From Siphonodentalium dalli (lineage: Eukaryota; Mollusca; Scaphopoda; Gadilida; Siphonodentaliidae), in the NCBI GenBank assembly GCA_032622095.1, contig CP136069.1, positions 68,225,319 to 68,289,318 of the forward strand: a stretch of DNA of 64,000 bases, read 5' to 3'. A program made the position numbers and the translations under genes. Positions within the stretch are counted from its first letter, which is position 1; each line of letters opens with the position of its first letter. The notes below the pieces were generated by a model. The model searched no databases, was not told the DNA's origin, and saw only the letters and a list, made by a program, of their open reading frames with translations. Below are positions 34,985 through 47,420 of this stretch, in pieces.

Positions 34985-37900
34985 GTGAGTATTCATGTAC
35001 ATTTACTTTCAGTTCCAGACTTAGGAAGTAATCCTTTCTTCAATAAATTGATTATGCCATTAATTGAAAGTATGCATTGGAATAGTCAGGGATTAATTTG
35101 GATAGGTGTATAAAAAATATAAGAAGACAACATACAGAACAGATAATACACATTCTAATACGACTTTGCCTAATCTGCAAACAATGCCCACCCTGATTGG
35201 TCAGTAGCCTGTATTCCCATGGATAGATGTACGTCGTTTTCAATTCTATATATTTTGAATTGTGCCACAATAAACTGTTGTACAATCAGTGCAATACTGC
35301 CAACGCCTCAAACGTTAAGAACGCTCATAATTCAAACCACACGTGAATTGATTAATTTAATTCTATAGACTGAAAAATGGACATATAATGGCTACCTACA
35401 GACACTGAATTTTATTATTTTATTTAAGATAGAACAACATTAAGTCTTCGCTGCAACATTTTGCCAAAGAGGCAACGAAAGTGAAAATGGCATTATGTTT
35501 GCCGTCAGAGTTCGAAAAGAAGAGCTGTTTAGTGGACAATAATACCACGCATAGATAAAAACTGGGCTATTATATCAGCAGGTTGCACATCTGTCACTAC
35601 AATTTCGACCAAAACATGCAGTCGATCTACAACAGAAATAAATACACTGCGCATCGGCGTGTACATGTATAGTCGAATTTTACAACAGAAACTGATTGTA
35701 TGACTCCGTTTCGCGTCGTCATAAAATCAGTTTCTTTGTGGTCAAATTCTACTATACACGTTGATGTGCAGTGTATTTATTTCTTAAGTGCATTGCAGAG
35801 GTTAATTATAGTTGGTGAGAAAATGCATGTTCAGATAAAAAGATAAATGGTTGTTTAGTGAATTTATTATCTGAACAATTCCTGAGGGAATTACTCGCAA
35901 ATGAGGATTAAGTAAAGAAATTGTTAAGTTGAATGCAACGCATATAATGTCCCTTGCACTTCACTGTATTTCCCGTCTTACTCAACGAAATGTGCGCGGT
36001 GGAATCGGCGGGAAAACCCAACCCCCAATGTCGACATTACTTTAATCCAACTATATGTGCCTAAACATTTTTCAGGGGTATGCTTAAGCATGCTATAGCA
36101 AATTTAATAACAAACTGGATAAAACCTTAAGGGCATGTTATAACTCAAAACTATCACCAAGTATTCCTAGTAATAATTTTGATGCCCATGAAAAACGTGA
36201 GATTCCCTGGCACTAAACCTACAAAATAAGTCTGTTAAAGAATATAAGAAAAAATTATTAAAATGGTAGCATATACATATACAGTTTCACAGGGTAGATC
36301 TGCCATACGTGAACTACAATTTAGTCTTACTATCCTTACTTCCACGCATCATAAGACGGGTCGATAGCACGTTCATTTAAAAATATGATAACATATGCCA
36401 ACCAGTTTGGTACCGATTATACTATTTTCGACTACGGCCTGTTATCGTTGAAGGACTGCACATTACCAGACCCAAACAAGGACCAGTCTCACATGCCACG
36501 AGACTCTGTGTGCTGACAAAGCGACCTGCTCACAATAATATATAACATTTCTCGCCAGTTTGGAACCGATTGTCATATTTTCGACTACGGCCTGTTATCA
36601 GACTCAAATCGTGAAAAATTGTTTCAGGATGAATCCCATCCATGCTACATGACTCCATGTGGTACCAACGCGATCTGCGCACCTACCGAGTTGCCACAAC
36701 TCAGATACCGATGTATTCCTTTCAAAAGTGTGACAACGACAATGACAACAACAACAACGACTTCAACAACAACAATGACGACGACGGTACCAACTACAGA
36801 TGGTAAATATACCCTATTGAAGACGTACAGTATTATGCGTTTATTTAGTCAACCTAATTGATGAGCTGTCTGCATGGAAGCTTGTGGCAATCGACTAAAT
36901 ATTGTCTATAATTGCAACCAAAGTAACATTACCTTTCAGAAAGAAAGCATGTCTGAAATTCACAACATTATGGTTACATGTATATACATATGCTCATTAA
37001 GTGATTCTGGACGAATTGATTGCACATAAATGGACGGCGAATCTTCCACCAACAGAGAGTCATTATAAATAATTCATATGTAACTAGGCTTAAATTTCTG
37101 CAAGCAAAATTTTAATTCTTCCATAAATTATTCATGTCATTGGTCACATGAACAATCCATTTGACAATTAAATTTGCTGTAAAATAGAAGAAAATAATTG
37201 ATAAAAAATTATTGTCTTCTGTCTATGTTTACCACGTTCAACTAAACCAATTCCAGCTGTTGTGCTTCGTTTAGGAGAAGAACTGTAAATAAACAATTTC
37301 TCCGTAAGAAAGTTATAAATAACATTTTTGAATATTTCTCAACCGATTTGCAAAATTCTTTCAGGAGGAATATTCAGCACTTCATGCAGATACGTGACAG
37401 TTAAATTAATTATCAACAAAGCAAAAAGAAAATTTGGCCATTTTTTGCCACCCCTCCCCTGAGCACGCCCCTGTAGCACTACCGACCAAATTTGGCCCAT
37501 ATGTTCGCCTCAGTAATTTTAGCAAAACCGCTTATGAAACACCGACATACATTTATTCATTTTGAATGAGACACAGCTTCAGGACACTCTACCCCACATT
37601 TTCAATGTTAAAAGTATAATAGCTGGTGTTTATTATCCAATTCAAGAATCTATACTCGCTTAGATACTTTATATTCAGAGTTTGGTGATCATCGACCACA
37701 CATGCCCCATAGCGTCTCCTCATTATGTTGAACAAAACAATGAAACATATGAAAGACCGACATACATTTATTCGTCTTGAAGGCGATGCAGCTTCAAGAT
37801 AGTCTAGCCCAAAATGTCAATGTTAAAGGTCACATAGCTCTGGAGTTTATCATCTGATTCAAGAAATTTGTCCAAATCTATAACCTCCGTCTCTCAGAGA

Positions 37901-40900
37901 CTTTATATTCTGAGTTTGATGATCATCATAGTAAAAGTAAAATTTGGCACCTGTTGACCCATCTCCTGACCACGCCCAAAAGCTACATCAACCAAATCAT
38001 GCCCCATATGGTCTCCTTGGTATTCTAAACAAAACAGCATATGAAACACCGACATACATTAATCGTTTGGAAGGAGATGCGGCTTCAAGATACTCTAGCC
38101 CAAAATTCAATGTTTAAGGTCACCTAACTGTGGTATTTATCACCCGATTTAAGAAATGTTTCCGAGTCTATAATCGCCGTCTCATAAAGACTTTATATTC
38201 AGAGTTTGGTGATCACCGTAGGAACAACAACATTTTGTACCCTTTTGACACCCCTCCCCTGACCACGTCCCTGAAGTTACATAGACCAAACATGCGCCAT
38301 GTGGTTTCCTACGTATCCTTAACAAAAGAGCATACGAAATACAGGCAAACAGTTATTCGTTTTGAAGGAGATGTGGCTTCAAGACACTCTAGCCCAAAAT
38401 TCAAACTTTATGGTCACGTAACTCTAATATTTATCAACAGATTAAAGACATTTTTACTGCTCTATAATCGAAACCCCTTAGAGATTATATTAAATGAGCT
38501 GTTGGTGCAAATAGATGCACACAACAAAGCAAATTGAACAACAGTTCGTCCATGTTCAGAAGTTTTTTTTTACATTGCAAGTTGCTAACGAGTAGCTGCA
38601 TATAATCTCTCAAATATGGATACCTCGCATGCCATAGGCAGACACTGGATCTGAAATAAATCGAGTTTTGCGAACTATGTTCAAATGCATAACACTCTGG
38701 TATTTCTTTCAGTTTTGCGATCAGTGCGTTCCATAAATAATATATACTTAGTTTCGTTCAATTTGGTAAACAAATAATTTTTTAACAATGGCTCACCCCT
38801 TCCCCAGAATACCCCAATCTGATCCGACAGTCACGGCACTTGGCTCAATTGGTGTCCTCGCATGCATTAACACAACCGTACATGATATACGCGACAATTT
38901 ACGACCGTTTCGGAGGAGATATGTTGACAAGCAGTTAATCCCAAAAATATGAATTTCGAGGGGTATTTCAAGATATATGTCCAAACATTACGAAAATTAT
39001 TATTTTTGACAAACACGATTTTTTAAAAGACGTAAATCAGTGGGTTTGACTTGCGTTGCAGTGACCTATAAATCCTTCAGATGGATCTGGTGTAATGATA
39101 TGTGTACCCTTAAGGATATTTAACAATAGGTTTATATATACATACTATCCTTTCACTCCTTGGTGGTTACACAATATGTTGCTTTCGCCGTGGCACGGCA
39201 TGGAGTTGCGGCCATTTTTACAGCCATTTCATGACTGAGATTGTATTATTTTCCGTCCGTTCACTCTATTCGACCCCTTACTCTAATGGCAGACGAACTG
39301 GTCTAACTGCGTAACTCCTATGCCACAACATATCGTATAATGACTTATGTCGAGAGCTGATGTAATATAGAAACCATGTTGGACCCCATTTTGGATAACA
39401 AAGTTTCCCCAAAGCGTATATTATATATGTTATATTGAAGACTCTCCTGCGTCTTATGACAATAACATCGCCAATTTATTCCGATGTTTCTGTTGTGACC
39501 TTTATGACCTATATAGCTAAATGATGTCAGCTTCATCCCTATCGCGATGCAATTAGCAATTCATTCCCAGCATGTTGATATATGACATGGCCCCATAATC
39601 CAAGCCACAGGGGTCCTGGAATGATTTTTTTTATTATTCATCCATATTTTTAATATGGCATTGTTTTTAGGATTTTTCATTTTCTCTATTATTATTCTCT
39701 TTTTTATATAGCAATTTTATAACGGGCAACTCTCAGTAAGTACAATACCTCGAAAGTTGAAACTTTGTATCTATATATGCCACCAACATCGTTTTTCGGT
39801 TGATCTATGAGCGTATAGACCGATCAGTAGACGAATAACATAATGTATAATTCCGCGAAGCTATAACACTTTATTTTCAACTATCTACTATTAATCCATC
39901 TCAGAAAATTAATTGCCAAAACATGATTTTCCGTTGGACGATCTCGGAATTTGGTTGAAGGGCCGAAAATAAATTGGCCGAAATTGTCAACGAGCAACTT
40001 CGCCAAGCAAACTTTCAGAAAATAAATATTTACACTTCAACTTCAATTTTCAGCAATGAACTATCCATGATAAAAAGAATTACTTGCTTGGCTACGATTT
40101 ACGTTTAAAATGACTCAATAACAACCCAATAATTATCAACACACACAGAGTCGAATCCGCGATCTCCGGTAAAATTATTAACTCCAGACCAGTCCAGACT
40201 CCACTGTCTCCAGCCCGATGGCCGATGTAATTTGTAAACAAATGCCCTGATCATATCTAATGTGCTCGTGGCAAATGTCATGTCATTAGCATTGTTATGA
40301 AGCTGAAAAATGTTAAAAGGGTTGTAATCGGGTAACACATTTTATTTATTTCCAATAAAATTTGCCATGTTGATCAACCTGATTCATGATAAGTTGTGTT
40401 CACAGCAGTAACTATACACGTTGTCATAGACGCTTTTTCGAAAATTGGACAAATAAAAAACGCTGCACGAACTTTGAGTGTTCATTTGAGCGTTACAAAA
40501 ACATGAATACGGTTGAAATGAACAGACATAAGTATAGTATAGTGTAGATAAGAAGCAGAGACATGGAATATAGACATGAACTACTTGTTCAAATGTTTCT
40601 AGCATTGAGTTTTCGAGTTGTTTTTTCACTGAAATTCTAATGGAATTCTCGTTCCGCGCGTTCGCGTCATCCGGGGACGTCGTGTGGGGCGACGGTTATA
40701 GACTCGCCCATTTTTCTTAAAGTGTCACTACGCGATGTGACTCGTCTACTGCAACGTCTATGCACTGATAGATCAGGTCACGCGGTAGCCTCTTGACCAA
40801 TCAAATGCCCGCATTTCGACGAAAACGAAAGTAGTTGTAATTATATATATATACTAGAAGGTGACCCGACTTCGTCCGGGCTTTGACCTTGAATTGTCCA

Positions 40901-43900
40901 TTTTGAAGGTCAATATCAAGTGGGGTCACGATTTGACCAGTCCAAAACACTGCCCGGACAAAAGTACCCGACAAACGTGCCCGTCGAAATCCATCCGGTT
41001 TTACCCGATTTGACCTTAAATTTATCATTTTGAAGGTCAAGGTCAGGTCGGGGTCACGACTCGACCCGTCCAAAACACTCAGTGGACAAAAGTAACCCCA
41101 CGTATCAAATTTCGTCGAAATCCCATCAAAATTGGCGATTTGACCTTGAATTGACCCGATTTCAAGGTCAATGTCACGTCGCACGGGCAAATGAATATGC
41201 TTATGGGACTCCCCATACGAAAGTACCCCCACATACCAAGTTTCATCGAAATCCCGTGATATTCGGGCGTTTGACCTTGAAATGACCCGATTTCAAGGTC
41301 AATGTCACGTCGCACGGGCAAATTAATATGTTTATGTCACTCCCCGGCCTTAGGTACCCCCACATACCAAGTTTCATCGAAATCCCGTGATATTCGGGCG
41401 TTTTACCTTGAAATTACCTGATTTCAAGGTCAAGGTCACGTCGCACGGGCAAATTAATAGGCCTGTGTCACCCCCCGGCCGAATATACTCCCACATACCA
41501 AGTTTCATCGAAATCGGGTCGGCCGTTTTCGAGTTCATCGCGAACAGACACACACACAGACAGACACACACACAGATCTTCCAAAATATATATGAGATAT
41601 GCTACCACGCAATGTCCAATATTCGTTTCAGAATCTTGTCATTTGAAAATATCTTACCACTACCACCCACCTGATTGTGCTAAATATCAGGTGATCATCG
41701 TTAAAACTGTTGTTTCAGCGTTGACCATGCACTCAATTTTGCTATGCGTGGTTTTGTGTGCAGCAGATATGTGTGACATTTGGGAGAAGGGATAATTGCG
41801 GTGATGCGATCGCAGAAAATATAGTACCTTCTATCCGGATGTATGTGGCCTTGGTGAATATATTATATTACATTACTTCCAGGTATAAACACAGTCTATG
41901 TCATAGGGTATGCAGGACATTTTTGTCAAGTTTAGAGTGCACTGCAGATTGTCCATGGTACTCCTTTGTGTTTTGATAAATTGCCTTCATGATAATCACC
42001 ATGCATTCTTGTGATAAAAGCTATGTATGCATGTTTCATCACTTAATCACTTGATCGGAGGCATCTACATGTATGATTTCTATTTTGAGACACTGACGAT
42101 AGGATCTACACATTTTATCCAGAACTCTCTGAATATATATTATACTGTTCTATAGCAGTGGGTTTTTAAAGGTTTGATAATATGGATACCATAATGTTAC
42201 TGGACTGTTCGAAAAAAATTACGACTACTCTTAGCTATACGTAATTCTTACCAATATTAGTTAATTATTGGAAATGTGTCTATTCACACTCTTATTGAAA
42301 ACGCAAAGCGGCAGCGTGATAAAATTGGTCAGCCATCAAGGTAGATATCATTTAAATTAACATTTAGTTGGCTGCATGCAAACCGCACGACATAGTTCGC
42401 TGCCATCTCTACGCTGGTCTGACCACTGCCATCATGTATATATACGCAATAATATCTAGCATGCATGTTTATTCAGTTCAGTATCCTCAGTATGACCTCA
42501 TATAATGTTTACGTGCTGGCAGTGGTCAGGCCAACGCAGCAGGGGACTGAACTATGCTATGCAGCTTGGACTATATATTGGTATAATGATTATCACAACA
42601 CAACCATCATTACATATGACCAACTAAGTAGTCCAGACTCTTTCACTATCCACTGACTTGATACATGTATAATGCATTCCAAGTGAACCGTTGCAACATA
42701 GTGATACGACGGGAATCCACACTAAACCAAACCAAACCGCCGTGTACACAATGTGAGGGGCGACAACGTCACTAGCTGCAGTCCTGCTACACACCTTTAA
42801 CACCAATTATACTTATATATCTTATATGCATTTTGCAGTAAATATCGCCCTTTTCAAGCGAGCGTGGCAGTCTACGACATGGCGTAATAATAGCACAACG
42901 GCACAAGCAGTCCATGCGACGGACGGCAACAGGGATACATACTGGTACACATACACGTGTACGGCCACAACCACTGAAGATAACCCGTGGCTGATTGTTG
43001 ACCTTGGCGATGTTTATCGTATCGATGGTGGATTGGTCGTAAACCGCGGCGACTGCTGTCGTGAGTATAGGGGTATTTCACAAACCACGGATATAGAGTT
43101 CCGACTACGCTTAAAGATGGATTATCTTTTAAAATATTTTTTTAGATAGTTTCCTGGGTACGAAATAATCCACATATGTTGGAAATCTCTGCCCGGAAAC
43201 GATTCTATCAATTAATATTACCTTTATATCGACATTATTTTATTCAATTAATGGGACACTTCTTTGTTATATAAATACAACTGTTAGATAGAGGCCTGCA
43301 GCGCGGTGGTCCGAACGAATGCGAGCCGCGAAATATATCCGATTGATTGTATCTATTATTATATTAAGTTCGATGTATCATATGCTTATTTTCAATGAAT
43401 AAAATAACTGAAAATAAAAAAAAACGAAAATAAGTAATATGGTTGTGAATATCAGGGACCATTATTGAACGGCACGGAGTTATATTACACGAACAAATTT
43501 CCAAATAAAATCAATATTAATTGATAGACGCGTTTCCGGACAGGGAGTCTTCTATTCAGATTTATTTTTTCATAAACAGGACACTATATAGGTAATGATG
43601 CGGAAGAGATAATCCACCTTTAACTATTTGTAGTCGTAAAACTCACGTGGGGCCAAAACATTCGTTTCGCAAAAATAACAACTACGATTAGGATAACTGA
43701 ATACTGTGGTCCATGGATAACCTTGCGTAGTGAGATTTTCACTCTGCACGATCTACCAGATAAAGCATAACGCGTTCAGTAAACTACTATTCAATCGGCC
43801 AATTGATGATAGCTGTCCGAGGCTTGATAATGTTGTGTGGTTCAGTAAGACTAATTGACTATGTGTCTGTATCTTTAAAAGAACTGTTTAGTTCAAATCG

Positions 43901-46236
43901 AAGACAGCGACACGCTATCCGCGGTAACGGCTGGGGCACCACGGCTACAGTTATAACGCGCGCAAACCTTCATAAGAACATTCAAGGGCGATAGAAAGCA
44001 TCCAAAGAAGGGCCACCAAATTTGTTCGTGCTCTAAATAAACTAGCATATGTAGATCGTCTTCGACCGTTGGGCCCTATATGTCTCTCAAATATAGACGT
44101 GTGCGACGCGATTTCATAAAACATACAAAATAATGCACGGACCAAATAATGTCGACAAAACTTGTGTACAGTCACTAATCAGTACAACCAACGACTCGAG
44201 AACTCGCAGTCACGAGTATAAAATACAAATGAACCAGTGCCACAATGATTCGTAGGAAGAGACGACAATTGTAAGTCATCTCGTTATGGTTTGTTCTCAA
44301 ACAGGCAAGCTTGTCTGGTAGATTTTGCAGACACGTCGTCATAGAATAAACTTATCATATGACTCAATCATTATTTACTTTGGAAAGTATGTCATAAATC
44401 AATTTCATATGAACTACTAGTTCATATCACCTTCCGATAATTTGATTGGTTTGTTGACAAAAAGTGTGTTCTGATTGGCTGAATGGCAGCCGGGGCCGAG
44501 CCGTGTCTCTAACTAAATGCAGGTCAAATTCGTGCGCGTCAATCAACGCGATGCCGAAATTCTCGCAATTACAATCTTGAAATATATAGTTTTGGACATT
44601 GTTATACGATAAATAGAATATGTAATTCGTATTTATCTAATAAACATACGATATAATGTCACAAACTGAGAACAGAATAGCGCACTATATCTTCGCGTGC
44701 ATATTATTTCTGCTAGTTCACCAGGTGTAATTGGGTGCAATCGACGTCACATTAATCTTTGCTGCCGATGTCATATAGCTATTTAGTGATTTGTGTGCGT
44801 TTTGGACATCATAATCAATTTATAGGTGTCATATGATAAATAGAATATGTAATTCGTGTTTCTCTCATATGATATTTATGAAACTCGTCACGAATTTTCA
44901 GTTTTCTCTCGCCGGAGGCTGGAGAAAACTGAAAATTCTTAGACTCGTTTCATAAATATCATATGAGAGAAACACTCATTTCATATCCTCTATATATGGT
45001 ATACTAGATTATCACATGCAACGTGCGTACAGAATGCATCTTTACCAAATTTAACGACATGAGAAGTAAAATTCACATAGTTCCGCATGATTGTAACGGT
45101 GCTATATGCTAACATTTGGCTTCAAATACCAGCATTGATTCTTGTGAGATAATTGCATGCTATTTACAGGCAAATTTCCGTTGCATCGCTACAGCTGGAA
45201 CTACATAGTTTTTATTTATCACATAGTTAGCTGTGGCAAAGATTCATTTCTAAAGCATTTTTACGTTTGTTTTCTGGAACATCATACATTTAGCGTCACG
45301 TTTCGAAATGCCAGGCTAATTTGAAAGTGTTTGAACGCGGCCTCAGTATTTGCTGCTATAGCCGAATCGTAACGTGACATACGATTAGTGTTGCGCAGAT
45401 TAGGCAGTCTGCAACTGATGTTGATCGAAACTTGTTTGGCATATTTTCAGCTCATTGGGAGTCAATTACCAAAAATGTCTAAATTATATTTTGGCATAAA
45501 ATAAAATCGGCTTTTTTGTGGTATTTCATAAAACTCGTTTTCAAAATTCCATTAAACCGCTCCATGATGCAGTTTCCACTTCAACATTATGTCGTACAAG
45601 AGAACGGGGAGCTATTTGCGATGAATTGGTGCCTTGGTCATTATTATAGTTAGCATCTTGTTTAATATGACTAGTAGATATTCTCCCCTTTCTCGTGTCA
45701 TCCGTACATGTTTGTACCACCTTCATTGTGTGGGCAGATTATATGACGGCTAGATTGTAAGCCATTATTTATTTCACTATAGATAAGTTGACAAACGGAA
45801 ATGGTTTATATTCCGTCAGCCAGTCCTCCATTCTGATTTGTCGCTGTCATTCCGGAGGGGGGGGGGGGGGTGGGGGCTAGATGTGATTTTCGCTGAGCCT
45901 GTCAGATGTGTCACCTGGTTAGACTCCCATTTAACTACAAATATTACGATATAAAACATATCTGCGAATGTGTGAACGAGGACTCAGCATTTGATTATTT
46001 TGACAGCTGAAAGACTGAGCAACTTCAAGATCCACACGTCATTAGCTATGCAGAACAGTGGTGACATGGCAGGTTTCACATCCGAATGCTTCCACTTCCC
46101 GGGCATAGGAACAGCCGGCCAATATATTCATTTTAACTGCACACGTCCAGTCAGTGGGAGATATGTACGGATTCAAGCGTATGGTCCTAGAGATATCATG
46201 ACAATGTGTGAGTTGGAAATCTACGGTGATCCATAA
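34670..46236 (+). CDS. Secreted PAN / EGF-like / Thr-rich / F5/8C (fucolectin-like) protein, 4 exons
   Basis: The coding parts 34670-34984, 36628-36802, 42839-43060 and 46007-46236 join in phases 0, 1 and 1 and give 313 residues. Residues 1-27 form a signal peptide (hydrophobic core LMTFMSVLIFW, likely cut after TCA). Residues 30-80 hold a PAN/apple-like Cys pattern (C30, C58, C62, C68, C80). Residues 106-134 are a four-Cys EGF-like half module. Residues about 139-163 are a Thr-rich linker. Residues 164-313 are a complete F5/8C domain with NRGDCC-PERL across the last splice, as in fucose-binding fucolectins. Such proteins bind cell-surface sugars in innate recognition or adhesion; that role here is inferred from family. 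All introns have GT-AG ends. Whether there is a 5' UTR exon is not known. Confidence 0.88.
34985..36627. other. Intron 1 of the lectin-like gene, with a decayed EGF exon copy
   Basis: At 36402-36535 the intron holds a degenerate copy of the 3' intron end plus exon 2: CCAGTTTGG(T/A)ACCGATT and TTTTCGACTACGGCCTGTTAT occur at both places, about 153 bp apart. The copy's exon part (36481-36535) aligns with 36628 onward but has an in-frame TGA and lost its pyrimidine tract. A 152-bp imperfect palindrome lies at 35634-35785. Confidence 0.75.
35634..35785. mobile_element. Imperfect palindromic element in intron 1
   Basis: AGAAATAAATACACTGC(G/A)CATC at the left is mirrored by GATGTGCAGTGTATTTATTTCT at the right (split here around one variant base). 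Inner arms with AGAAACTGATT and AATCAGTTTCT also pair. It looks like a MITE; no duplication was identified. Confidence 0.65.
36628..36802 (+). CDS. Lectin-like gene exon 2: EGF-like half module and Thr-rich linker
   Basis: The acceptor is TTGTTTCAG and the donor ATG|GTAAAT; phase 0 in, phase 1 out. HPCYMTPCGTNAIC and RYRCIP give four Cys in EGF-like spacing. The rest is nearly all Thr, encoded by an ACA/ACG microsatellite, and would form an O-glycosylated stalk before the lectin domain. Confidence 0.85.
37430..38525. repeat. Tandem repeat, about 291-bp unit, four copies
   Basis: ACACCGACATACATT(T)A recurs near 37540, 37756 and 38047, and a diverged version lies near 38339. Each copy has CCCCTCCCCTGA(G/C)CACG or a relative, A(G)CTTCA(A/G)GA(C/T)A, CTCTA(G/C)CCCA and TTTATATTCAGAGTTTGGTG. 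The second copy is shortened by about 75 bp. The 135-codon frame at 38130 is a by-product. Confidence 0.85.
40853..41580. repeat. Tandem repeat, about 130-bp unit, five copies, with AC/AGAC tail
   Basis: CCAAGTTTCATCGAAATC occurs at about 41238, 41367 and 41498. Units also carry TTGACCTTGAA, GATTTCAAGGTCAA and CACGTCGCACGGGCAAA. The left end GAAGGTGACCCGACTTCGTC contains a small CCCGAC...GTCCGGG hairpin. The right end is GAACAGACACACACACAGAC-type simple repeat. Such units with a terminal ACAGAC tail are common as dispersed elements in invertebrates; class unknown. Confidence 0.85.
42839..43060 (+). CDS. Lectin-like gene exon 3: N-terminal half of F5/8C domain
   Basis: The acceptor is CATTTTGCAG and the donor TGTC|GTGAGT; phase 1 to phase 1. 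The exon reads NIALFKRAWQSTTW, AVHATDGNRDTYWY, PWLIVDLGDVYRIDGGLVV and NRGDCC. These are the standard N-x-A-x-x-K-A-x-Q-S-S opening, A-x-D-G-N, the PW-x-VDLG strand and the R-x-D-CC of the fucolectin type. Confidence 0.92.
43061..46006. other. Intron 3 of the lectin-like gene
   Basis: About 2.9 kb without recognised genes. It contains a palindromic element at 44856-44975, a diverged direct copy of its left flank near 44592-44650 (GATAAATAGAATATGTAATT in both), and a 14-G run at 45857-45870. Confidence 0.7.
44856..44975. mobile_element. Palindromic element, 120 bp, in intron 3
   Basis: GTGTTTCTCTCATATGATAT and TTTATGAAACTCGTC-AATTTTCAGTTTTCTC pair with the inverse sequence ending at 44975, around a loop CGCCGGAGGCTG. 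Arms of about 53 bp pair nearly perfectly, so a transcript would fold strongly. Confidence 0.85.
46007..46236 (+). CDS. Lectin-like gene exon 4: C-terminal half of F5/8C domain
   Basis: The acceptor is TTTTGACAG, phase 1 in. PERLSNFKIHTSL completes the R-x-x-N-x-x-I strand, followed by FNCTRPVSGRYVRIQAYGP and the closing CELEIYGDP with TAA at 46234. The V-S-G-R-Y-V-R-I and L-C-E-x-E-x-Y type end are diagnostic of the domain. Confidence 0.92.
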
Positions 46237-46529
46237 AGATACAAATGAGGTTAGGTTTTATTTATTTTTAAAATGTTTATTCGATAAAACAAACATTCCA
46301 TGTGATAAAAATATGAATTACACAACAGAATTGCGCTTGTAGTAACAGCCAAGGTGTACCAATATATTAAAAGTATACGACAAAATACGACAGAAATACG
46401 ACAGAGGTGTTAGAGAAAGTAATTTAAGGGACATAAGACACTCGTAGTGGGTATATGTGAAAAATAAAAAAGTCTTTGAATTCATAACCAATAAGAATAA
46501 CAAGATTATTTTGTCATGCTGGAAATTTC

Positions 46530-46535
46530 AATAAA
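46530..46535 (+). promoter_or_regulatory. Candidate polyadenylation signal
   Basis: AATAAA about 295 bases after the stop codon. It is the first perfect hexamer I noted downstream on this strand. Confidence 0.4.
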
Positions 46536-47420
46536 TGCTACCCTTCAGTATCAGTTGGAGAGTATCAACCAAAGGGGTGCAAATGGATTTTTCTCAATCT
46601 GAGTGTTTGGTCAATTTCAAGGGGTGGTTGGAAATTTCAAGGTGGAAATATGTTAACACATTCGGTTTGTTAAACTTATTATCTAAATATTTCCCTCCAT
46701 AAATAGAGCTCCTTCTGCTCTCTCATTTATCTGCCGTCATCTTTTATCACCATAACATCGATCCAAACGAATAATGGATTATTACAATGTATACGTGTAT
46801 AACTGAGTGGGATAATCCATTTAGTATAGAAAGGGTTAAACTAAAGAACACCCAATTAAAGATGCCGTGTCGCTTTTGTTGATAAAACCACAAACTGCAG
46901 ACCCTACGTTTTCGATTCCAGAAAATAATTAGATCGAACGCAGCAGCTCAATAATATGCGGCTTTAATGGCCAGATATCGACTTTCAAAAGAGGAAGTTT
47001 AACATGTTTTTAATTTATATCAGCCTAGCTCTTATATAAATAAATCCATGATTATGTCGCCCAAAGTAGCGGTAGATAATAAAGAGCATTCTCAATTATG
47101 ATCGAGCTTTGCGATAGTTTTGGGCGTATTATTTGTGCATCATTTTGTGGATTTTCGCAAAATACAAATGATACGAATGATGGTGTTGTTGCAAGTATTT
47201 GTCCATTTCCTTTTTCCTGCTAAGCAGAATATTGGATTAGGAAATTCCGGATTATTTGTCGTCAAATCGGAACGTGGACCTTTAACATAAATCATATCAT
47301 ATCGACAGATTCCCGGCAGACGCCTTTCACAAGAAATTATGGATCTAAAATCAAACTCAAATTAATTTATTCTCATTCATCATGGTATGACATGCAGATA
47401 TAACAAATATACAGAGGTAT
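46536..47420. other. No convincing gene downstream of the lectin-like gene
   Basis: AT-rich spacer with no recognised repeat, RNA or coding signal. Confidence 0.45.

Larger units (their letters stand above)
36803..42838. other. Intron 2 of the lectin-like gene
   Basis: About 6 kb. It contains the 291-bp tandem repeats at 37430-38525, the 130-bp tandem repeats at 40853-41580, and otherwise AT-rich sequence in which I recognise no gene. Confidence 0.7.

Noticed and set aside
38130-38537. 135-codon frame in intron 2
   Set aside because: It spans the 291-bp tandem repeats and is not conserved between copies.
40801-41321. 143- and 80-codon minus-strand frames
   Set aside because: They translate the 130-bp tandem repeat, with the same phrase repeating in both.
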